A stretch of 64,000 bases of DNA from Euptelea pleiosperma. Lineage: Eukaryota > Streptophyta > Magnoliopsida > Ranunculales > Eupteleaceae. Of this stretch, positions 55,431 to 64,000 are shown one piece after another. Location of the stretch: positions 35,912,225 to 35,976,224 of the forward strand of contig CM068545.1 of NCBI GenBank assembly GCA_035048495.1. The letters run 5' to 3'. Position 1 is the first letter of the stretch. Each line of letters opens with the position of its first letter. Under the pieces are notes generated by a model. It saw only the letters and a program-made list of their open reading frames with translations, was not told the DNA's origin and ran no database searches. Both the position numbers and the translations under genes were made by a program.

Positions 55431-56885
55431 ACGTCCTGAAGGAGTATTTGGTCTTTTATTTTATTAAATTAATTAGGACTTTTGTATGTTTCTGGTCTAC
55501 ATTAACAATTTAGAATAATATGTGAAGTTGTATGCAACTTTCTGGGAGTTTTCAACAAATTTCTGATTTTTAGGGTTTCTACTTCTGAGGGACATTTTAG
55601 TCATTTTCACACCTAGCTACTTGTTAATTTTGAGTCCTGATGTTCATAATAATAGAAAACCTAGCTACTTGTTAATTTTGAGAATTTTCATTTTTATGGT
55701 GAGTACCAAAATTTGAGATGAAATCGACCTATACAGTTTGAGTTATTAAAACAAATGAAAATCCTTATTATTTTTTCATTTGTGTGATTTTCTATAGATA
55801 TGGGCATGAATTGTATAAACCACATGGGGTTCATATGATATGTAGAGACATGATGAGTCATCATGAACTCTTTTATTTTAATTTATTGTATTTAATTATA
55901 TATGTCTGATTAATGTTGTACTTAAGTAATATAAAATTTAGCATTTTTAAGTATAATTCATGTTATTTAATGACCAACTTGAAAAATGTGGTACACCTCA
56001 AGACAACTCTAGGCAGACTTAGAAAATCAAAATTATAAAGTTGTCCATATTTAGTTATTAAGGGTTGTTTTGGAAATATGGAATTAATAGCATGGTAAGT
56101 AGTTAAGTAGTTATCAATGGGATGTATTACAAATAAGTATGATGCTATGGAAAGTAGTTAAGTATACAAGGTTATTTTTTAAATCACTGGTAAGTTTTTT
56201 GAAACCAAATATTTTGATTTAATAATGGGTGAGTATGGTAAAGGAAGCATTTAAGGGGTTGTTTAGGAAATATATAAGAAATGGTATAAAAAGTACTTAA
56301 GATGTTATTAAGAAAACATAAAGAAGAAGAAATGGTTTTGGAAATATGTAAATAATGGAATGGTGCGTAATTAAGCGGTTATACTTATGGCCCCATTGTG
56401 GCTGTAAGTAGTTTTATATTAAACAAACAATTCCAAGCTGCCATTTACTTAAACACACAATCAATGGATGACCTCAACTGTTGTGCAAGTTTAATGTTTC
56501 AAAGAATTTGAAAATCATAGAACACCATCTGATATACTATTAATTAAGTAAAACTGAAAAATTTTGTTTAATCTATAAGCACATTAACAGCCATCTCATC
56601 AAATGAAGATAAATAAACTTAAAAAGCAATTTCAGTGAAATTAGAAAGAAAAGCAGTAGCATAAATAACAAAAAAGATGAATTCAAGGACTCACTTATCT
56701 TAAGTGGCTCAGATTACAAATACCCTTTCCCCAATAGACAGATCCAATAACATGTTCAGAAACTACAATCTCAAAACCTATATTCGTCGTGGTAACAAAT
56801 AACAATAAGAGATCTTTATTTTCTTAATCATGAAAGGCTTATTATATACCAAAAACAAACTTATAAATAAGAATCCAACTTTAAA
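55431..56885. other. AT-rich intergenic, no gene seen
   Basis: Several short phrases recur (ACCTAGCTACTTGTTAATTTTG twice near 55610 and 55660; ATATGGAATTAATAGCATGG-like phrases at 56080-56360). No coding domain. Confidence 0.5.
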
Positions 56886-58004
56886 TCTATATATCTATAC
56901 TAATGCAGAGATGTGGACAACATTCTTCTCTCTTTCACATCATGTTGACATGGCACTCTCCTCATGCGTAGCGCCATGTCAGCAATCTAACCTTCTCTCT
57001 ACTCTATTCTTTGATCCTACATTAAAAAATATGTTTCTCTCTGTAAACATCATTAAAGACTTTTATCAAGAAAATAATGCAAACATTACTACCACAACAC
57101 CACTCCAAATTTTTTTTAACTTGGTGTTTATCAACGTCGGAGTATTGGTGTATTATTGTTTTGACTTGGTGTTATCTATTTCAGTTATAATCCAACAAGT
57201 TCATTTCCTTCTCTTCAATTTTGTTATAGTTGTTTACTTCAATTTTGTGGCAATTGTAAAAAAAAAGTGTTAGCTACACATTCTACTTTGTACGTTTTTT
57301 GTCCAATTACTTGCCTACATGAATTATATTCAGTTTCTACAAGTTATGTTCTTTGGTGACAAGCTATATTTGTAATCCGTGTTTTTATTGTACTTGGGAA
57401 ACCTTTTAATTTGGAAAACCTATTTGCAGCTGCAATGATGATAGCATGGTTATGATACACTATCAATTTATTTAAGTTTCTAATTTTCTTATTTTTTAAA
57501 TACATAAATGTTTTTTATTCAAAACCAAACGATTTTAGTTCAACCAGCATGTCTTCAGAAGGACATGATGTTGCCCCTAAAATATCAATTGAGGGTTCCC
57601 CGACAAAGAAAATTTGTAGAAAATTATCTTTTGAGATTAAGTATTTATTATTATTTTATTTAAATAATAATCTAAAGAGCTATAGTACATATAGAAACAT
57701 ATAGTTAGTTCATATCAAAATCAATTTTGTGTATTTTTATTTAATTATGTTTTGTTTCTAATGTCCAGGTTATTTGAAGGAATTTGGTGTGACCAATATT
57801 TTCTTCTGGCAAATTCCTCAATTTAATTTGTTACATTTATTCAATATATTCTGATATCAAATCATGTTGTCACAATAAAATTTATTATTAACGGATTCAT
57901 ATATTGATTTTATTTATTATTTATTATTTTATATTTTCGTGATTAACAGAATAGGGTATTTTTTTTATTTCTACTTGGGCTTTAGCACGAGTTTTCAATG
58001 CTAG
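56886..58004 (+). mobile_element. Candidate non-autonomous Helitron (1119 bp)
   Basis: Starts TCTATATATCTATACTAATG after an A (56885) and ends CTAG before a T (58005), as expected for insertion between A and T. A hairpin ACTTGGGC-TTTA-GCACGAGT (57973-57992, one mismatch) lies 8 bp before CTAG. There is no target duplication or inverted ends. No Rep/helicase is encoded, so it would be moved by a partner. A 147-codon AT-rich frame inside shows no domain. Confidence 0.65.
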
Positions 58005-58047
58005 TACAAAGGGATATAAGCAAAGTATCAACGGCATGAATCATAAA

Positions 58048-58479
58048 TGTGGATATTGTATCTAACCACTCGCCCCAACACAGATCTCAAGGCTTAATTT
58101 GGCACGTATCTCAGGGTGCACCCCTATCGAGGTCATCTTGGGGCATATCATTCATAACGCGCACTCACTACATGATATCATTACCTGTGAAGCATCATGT
58201 CACCCCTAACTACAACATAAGAAATAGACTCCTAAGGATTAGGGACAACGGTCAAGCATTGTAACACTGAAGGACTATTAGTGGATTGCCTCCACCGGCG
58301 AGGCCAAGGACATGGTTGTCAAAACTCTACTGAGGAACCTCATAAAAAGGTTGTCTCTTTCCTTTGTCTCTTTTACATTCTTTATTTATTTCTTTGCTTT
58401 ATATTCGTATAGGATTCCTCTTGTTTGTGGTGCATGGATCGGACAAAATCCGGCAGCGATCCCAGATCCACCCACCACA
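58048..58479 (+). repeat. LARD-like element 5' LTR (432 bp)
   Basis: TGTGG at the start and CCACA at the end form the terminal inverted repeat. Compared with the other two copies it lacks about 140 bp after GACTCCTAAGGATTAG, including the TTATATATAGACCC box. Confidence 0.8.
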
Positions 58480-58482
58480 AAA

Positions 58483-58499
58483 TAGCGCCATCCATGGGA
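58483..58499 (+). promoter_or_regulatory. Primer-binding site, degenerate gypsy type
   Basis: TAGCGCCATCCATGGGA lies 3 bp after CCACA. It differs at a few bases from the common gypsy site TTGGCGCCGTCCGTGGGA. Confidence 0.65.
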
Positions 58500-59339
58500 C
58501 ATCGACACAAACATGTGTCTTCCCTAAAGAATTGTTTAGAAAAAAGGGAGTATTGCAGCCTCTGTACAAGAAAAAACTAAAAAAGAGAGAAAGAAAGGCG
58601 GATCTCCGAAACTTAGAGGAAGTCTATTGTCGGTCGCTCATCCTTGTCTATCCAATAGACATTTGATACAAATCTTGATTTTTTTTTCTTATTCATCGTA
58701 CTTGAGGATTCCTTCACTACTACTCTCTATTGCATGCAAGAAGTCTATTGCAAGGAAGGCATTTTCTAAGTGCTTGTTGGCGCAAAAGAAAATCTTTCAA
58801 AGGCTAATTGTGTTAACGGATCGATCCAAAGCTCACCCGTCTGTCTCAAAAGCAAAGATTGAAAACCAAAACAAAAAAATTTTATAGAAGAAAAATGGAG
58901 GCAAGAGAAGATTAAAAGAAGGAAAACTCCTTTACCAGAAAAAGTGTGAAGAAGAATTATGCTTCGGGGTCCAACCCGATGTGACACACTTATGCCGTTC
59001 TTGGTGTACACGGCACCCCCTCTCCTTTCCCATTTGTTTTCATATATATTGTACATTTTGACAACACGAATGCACTTGCACTGGGTCATACTCAAGTGCA
59101 TAGCCTGCCAGTGCATATGTGGCCATAGTTCATACTCAAGTGCTTTCTTCAAGCCACCATAGGCCCACCTTGCACAAGGTCAAAGACATTGCTCCACCAA
59201 AGTGAACATGGCAGCCAAACACATCGGCAACCGTACATGGTATACACGAACGTGTTGTTCTTAATGTGCAGCACTAGAAACTCTAGCAGGATCAAGCCTA
59301 CATCATAAGACATACATATCCCAGCCAACATCAACATCT

Positions 59340-60080
59340 TTTCAGGACTACCTAGTCAGGCCTTCCTAGTATGGCCTACATAGTCTGGCCTACATAGTCA
59401 GGCCTTCCTAGTCTGGCCTACATACTCACACACTAGCATACCTTCTCAATCTGGTCAACATCTTTTCAGGCCTAACTAGTCCGATCAAGCCTTCCTAATC
59501 CAGCCTACATAGTCCGGCTTATATACTAGCATGCCTTCCCAGTCTTGCCTACCTAATATGGCCTACATTATAAGCCTACGTCATAAGGCATACATATCCC
59601 AGCTAACGTCAACATCTTTTCAGGTTTACCTAGTCAAGCCTTCCTAGTCTGGCATACATAGTTCGGCCTACATAGTCAAATCTTCCTAATCTGGCCTAAA
59701 TACTAGCATCCTTCTCAATCCAGTCAACATCTTTTTAGGCCTACACAGTCAGGCCTTCCTTGTTCGACCTACATAGTCCGGCCTACATAGTCTGCCCTAC
59801 ACACTAGCATGCATCCTCAGTACAGCCTACATATAAGCTTATATCATAAGCCATACATTTCCTAACCAACATCAACATCTTTTCAGGCCTACCTAGTTAG
59901 GCCTTCTTAGTCCGGCCTACATAGTCCCGCTTACACAATTAGGCCTTCTTAGTCCAGCCTACACACTAGCATGCCTTCTCAGTCTGGTCAACATCTTTTC
60001 AGGCCTAGTCCGACCTACACACTAGCATGCCTCCTTAGTCCGGGCTACCTAGTCTGGCCTAAATTATAGGCCTTCATCGT
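59340..60080. repeat. Degenerate minisatellite, GGCCTACATAGTC / GGCCTTCCTAGTC
   Basis: Dozens of variants of a 13-14 bp half-unit, with longer super-units that also repeat CAACATCTTTTCAGGCCTA about five times (near 59330, 59456, 59607, 59726, 59873, 59988). Units are diverged, so the array is old. It lies inside the LARD-like element. Confidence 0.88.
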
Positions 60081-60550
60081 AAGGCTAACACATTGTGAAT
60101 AAGGCCAAGCGTACATTCTGCTAAAGCTCCATGACAACAAACCTCACATGGCACCGTCCACCAAACTACTTCCGGCCACTTTTCTTGGTATACCGCATAT
60201 TTCCCTTTTTATTTTTACAACTAACATGGTGTTATGTAAAGCACTGCAAAGTACAGGCTACTTCAGCCACTACTTTCTCCCAAAACATTGGTGTAAATCA
60301 TCAACATATCATCTTTCACCACGTATCAGCTCAATCATCATCGATGCTGTCATACTTGGGATAAAATGATCCTGTATTTTGCAAGTAATATGTTATGCTA
60401 CAACTACCTTGAAGACTATTAGTTTAGGAGAACCAAGTTGTCACAAGCCTAATAAACAATACTACATTTAAGACCATTGGCAATACTATTTCTTAGTCCC
60501 AAACTACAACAGATCAGAATTTTACATCAACTACTCCAATCCACAAAATG

Positions 60551-61332
60551 GGTACTTTCTTCTCTTCTTTTACGATATATTTACATTATCAGATGGCTCA
60601 TACAACACTATATTTATAACCATCCAACTCATACCATATTAAGGTTTAGAAACCTTTCAATGAAAATAAAAGAAGAGAGAACAAGGGAAGTCTAGGATTT
60701 GTAGGATGTCTCCCAACCTTATTTTTTTGTAGGAATCTTACAAAAGAGCGGTTATAACTACATTACAACCACCTATGTCTTTGAGAGACATGTGGAAAGT
60801 AACTAACTACAATACATGTGGCAGATAACTATATAAAACTAACACAAACTAAATATTGATAATTGACATGTGACGCCTGTGACATGTGGCACAATTCCTA
60901 GTAAAGATATGGTGCATCTCATGCACCTTATGTTAAGGTTTAGAAACCTTTCAATGAAAATAAAAGAAGAGAGAGCAAGGGAAGTCTAGGATTTGTAAGA
61001 TGTCTCTCAACCTTAAGGCATCTAAGCATAATGTTCTTATTTATAGAAATCTTATAAGAGAGCGGTTATAACTACATTACAACCATCTGTCTTTGAGAAA
61101 CATGTGGAAAGTAACTAACTACAATACATGTGGCAGATAACTACATAAAACTAACACAAACTAAATATTGACAAGTGTCATGTGACACCTGTGACATTTG
61201 GCACAATGCTTGGTAAAGATATGGTGCATCTCATGCACCTTACATACTCTAATACTTTCTTCCCTTCTTTTACGATATATTTACATTATCAAATGGCTCA
61301 TACAACACTATATTTATAACCATCCAACTCAT
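60551..61332. repeat. Direct duplications in X-Y-Y'-X' order
   Basis: Y (about 60639-60928) is repeated as Y' (about 60932-61244), starting TTAAGGTTTAGAAACCTTTC and ending ATCTCATGCACCTTA. The flanking X block CTCTTCTTTTACGATATATT (about 60551-60632) recurs at about 61255-61332, also direct. No coding content. Confidence 0.85.
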
Positions 61333-62969
61333 AGACCTAGTACATGGGTATGCGAATCACCTATCTTATGGGTCGGTCTCATATCTTTGAGACCATCCAA
61401 CTTATGGGACTAGTCCTTCCATACTTTAAATACCCCATTTATGTGACTAAACTCACTCGCTTTTGAGGCATGATAAGAACATCATTCCAAATTTCATAAA
61501 ATTTACAAACTCTTTACATGTACTGCCCTATATTGGGGGCATCAATTCATAGTAGGTGATATTTCAACCTGACATTAATGCCTTATCTAACATGATCGTT
61601 TTTTACAAATATAATAATTACACATCCTCTAACAACTTGCATGGTTGCGGAAACATTGTTTTTGCTACAACAACCTGATGAGAATTCTATGAAAGTTTTA
61701 CATGCTACGTATCTTGACAATCTATTTGTATATCGAGTGTCCTATCTTCAGTATCATTATTTAGTGCTCTCAACATTACATTTTCTATTTTATTGTGCCA
61801 TGGCCACCTATGGCTTGCCTTTGTGCTCTAGTCAAATGACTCAAATTCAAAAAATGGCTAAGCTATATAGCCCTTCAACTTCCCTAGGAAACTCGGCCTA
61901 TCATGTGCCTTACTATATTTATGCTTGATCTCTACATGTTCATTTTTATTATAGCTCATGCCATCCAACTCTTGACGCAGGGCTATTGGCCTGACTGGAG
62001 GTCAAGTAACTCATCCTGTTAAAGGTCTACCTATCCCTCGAGCCAAAAGACACAACGTAGGCTGCTAGCCCAGCTAGAAGTCAGGGTTTACCTTGTCCCT
62101 CCAGCCACAATACACGACACAAGGCTAATGGCTCGGTTGGAGGTTAGGTAACTCGGCCTAGAAATTGTCTACCTATTCCTCTGCCCAAAAGACACAACTC
62201 TCCACTCATGGATCACGTCTCATATCGGCTATCTCATATAGCTCAGCCCAGTCAAAAGATACAACGGACTTCCTTTAATCAACTTATTGTTCGACTAAGC
62301 GTCCTTACATGGAATACAATTTTATCTGATCTACAGGACTTCTCGTCCTTATCATGATATCACGGTAGGTCTACAAATATACCTCAGCTACACATGCCGC
62401 TATCTCAGTTTTCTTATCACAGACATAACAGTATGGCAATATTATGCTCTAGTCATACGTCGCTAACTCGCTCTCCTCGTCGACGGCAAGAATATCTCGG
62501 TATACCAACAATACATCTTCATTATATACTCAACTATCTCAAGACTCTTTTAGGCTTATCTAAATGGCTTTCTCATATACAATACAAATATCTCGACAGA
62601 CCAATAGTACATCTTTGCTATTTATGTAGTTATCTCATACTCTTGTCAGTCTATCTACAGACATTGCCTTATTTATATCATGGATATCTCAGCATACTTA
62701 TATCTATCTCAATGACATCTGCAATTATCTTGGTCACTCGATAGATGAGCCATAGGCCTCATCCTTGACTATATCATGTCGATCTTGCTAGGATTATTTC
62801 TTTAACCACAATAAAGTACAAAAATGCATCTATGATAACTCAACAACTCATCAGATAACTGGGAGTGTCTAGAGCAAATTACTGAACAACAATACCAACA
62901 CAAAAAACAAGATACTTCTTCTTGAAGACGAACCACAATGAACCCGTGCTTCACCTTCGAGAGGCGTGA
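61333..62969. other. LARD-like interior, right part, no gene
   Basis: Short open frames only. AACTCGGCC / AGGTAACTCGG phrases with GACACAAC recur around 61980-62210, a weak degenerate repeat. No domain. Confidence 0.5.
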
Positions 62970-63541
62970 TGTGGATACCATATCTAATTAACCACTCTAC
63001 CCCAACACAGATCCTGAGGCCTAATCTGACACGTATTTTGGAGTGCACGTCTATCGAGGTTATCCTTAGGGCATATATCATTCCTAACATGCACTCACTA
63101 CATGATATCATTGCCCGTGAAGCATCATATCACCCGTAACTATAGCAGAAGAAATAGACTCCTAAGGATTAGAGATTATAGTAACAAGAATATGGATTAA
63201 GCAAGAGGTCCAAGAAAGAAAATCTCTCTCACTAAGAGACTTTCTATTTTCTTGCTTTCCTAGTTTTATTATGGTTGAGTGTTGTATTTTATTATATATA
63301 GACCCTTCCATAAATGGGAGAGCAGTTAAGCATTGGAACATTAAAGGACTATTAGTGAATTGCCTCCACTGACGAGGCCGAGGATGTAGTCAGCGGAACT
63401 TCGGCGAGGAACTTCGTAAAAATGTAGTCTCTTTCCTTTGTCTTTTTTATGGTCTTTATCTATTCCTTAGTTCTATATTTGTGTGGGATTTCTATTGTTG
63501 TGTGGTGCATGGATTGGACAAAATCCAACGGCGATCCCGAA
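62970..63541 (+). repeat. LARD-like element 3' LTR (truncated at right)
   Basis: Starts TGTGGATACCATATC and matches the 5' LTR throughout, plus the TATATATAGACCC box near 63293 missing there. It stops at GGCGATCCCGAACCG, about 20 bp short of the expected CCACA end, where an inverted LTR copy begins. Confidence 0.8.
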
Positions 63542-63996
63542 CCGAAAAAGAACTTTTACGAGATTCGCCGCCAGAGTTCGGGTGACTACGACCTCGGCCT
63601 CATCGGTAGAGGCAATCCCTAATAGTCCTTCAGTGTACAATGCTTGACCACTCTCCCATTGATGGAGAGGGTCTATATATAATAAAATACAATGCTCAAC
63701 CTAATAAAACTAGGAAAGCAAAAAAATAGAAAGTCTCCTAGTGAGAGAGATTTCCTTTCTTGGACCTCTGCCCTCTGCTCAATCCGGATTCTTGTTACTA
63801 TAATCCTTGGTCTGTGGGAGTGTGTTTTTCTGTTGTGGTTAAGGGTGATTGATGATTCATGAGTAATGATATGTGTAGTGTGTGCGCATTAGGAATGATA
63901 TGCCCCAAGGATGACCTCGATAGGTGTGCACCTCGAGATGCCAGATTAGGCATCGGGATCTGTGTTGGGGTGGAGTGGTTAGATACGGTGTCCACA
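63542..63996 (-). repeat. Inverted third copy of the same LTR
   Basis: On the minus strand it begins TGTGGACACCGTATCTAACC at 63996 and follows the same LTR sequence, including the TTATATATAGACCC box (about 63672-63685 rc). It meets the preceding LTR tail to tail with both outer ends missing. Confidence 0.8.
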
Positions 63997-64000
63997 ATAA

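Larger units (their letters stand above)
58048..63541 (+). mobile_element. LARD-like LTR element with non-coding interior
   Basis: Direct LTRs at 58048-58479 and 62970-about 63541 enclose 4.5 kb without gag or pol. The primer-binding site TAGCGCCATCCATGGGA follows the first LTR and resembles the TTGGCGCCGTCCGTGGGA-type gypsy site. The interior holds a 740-bp minisatellite and ordered direct duplications. Large LTR elements without coding capacity are called LARDs, and they depend on proteins from other gypsy elements. Target duplication cannot be checked because the right LTR is truncated. Confidence 0.72.

Noticed and set aside
56830..57273. 147-codon plus-strand frame as a membrane protein
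   Set aside because: It is AT-rich and spans the Helitron start, so its hydrophobic runs are explained by T-rich codons. No family was recognised.

Overview
The window is nuclear DNA of a flowering plant. The evidence is two CC-NB-ARC-LRR (CNL) disease-resistance genes of RPM1-like type, GT-AG introns, Ty1/copia and Ty3/gypsy elements with plant primer-binding sites, plant MITEs, a CACTA end and a Helitron-like element. The species cannot be named from sequence alone. It is a retrotransposon-rich resistance-gene neighbourhood with no intact protein-coding gene.

Layout: (1) 0.3-9.4 kb is a nest of copia elements. A degraded copia (A) has its integrase split by an antisense solo LTR at 1107-2762, and its 3' LTR is split by a second copia (B, 4012-9342) with a perfect 5-bp target duplication. 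(2) 9.5-10.2 kb is a broken plant-type RNase H domain. (3) 11.2-15.0 kb is CNL copy 1 on the minus strand. It has one premature TGA, and I infer two small 3' exons that complete its C-terminus. Its promoter and first intron are loaded with MITEs. (4) 17.2-34.9 kb is gypsy: a plus-strand LTR with truncated gag, a broken intron-containing plant-mobile-domain gene on the plus strand, and a large minus-strand Tat-type element (gag, protease, RT, two RNase H domains, integrase) with a 1.9-kb LTR carrying six palindromes. A third, unrelated gag lies to its right. (5) 35-45 kb is mostly non-coding: GA-rich low complexity, a foldback MITE, a 537-bp tandem duplication, a CACTA terminus and a copia remnant. 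(6) 45.3-50.9 kb is a gypsy relic, a partial minus-strand copia and a deleted copia (D) with two LTRs. (7) 51.0-54.6 kb is CNL copy 2, also minus strand, broken by a 1-bp frameshift and a C-terminal deletion, and with Asp replaced by Val in its MHD motif. (8) 54.8-64 kb is MITEs, a Helitron-like element and an LTR-bounded non-coding (LARD-like) element.

The CNLs are a head-to-tail tandem duplication whose shared flanks give empty sites for several later insertions, so the order of events can be read. CNL proteins act in the cytoplasm or at membranes as sensors of pathogen effectors. As sequenced, neither copy encodes a full-length receptor. The most distinctive patterns are short palindromes multiplied inside several LTR families and a hairpin MITE family clustered around both CNL copies.
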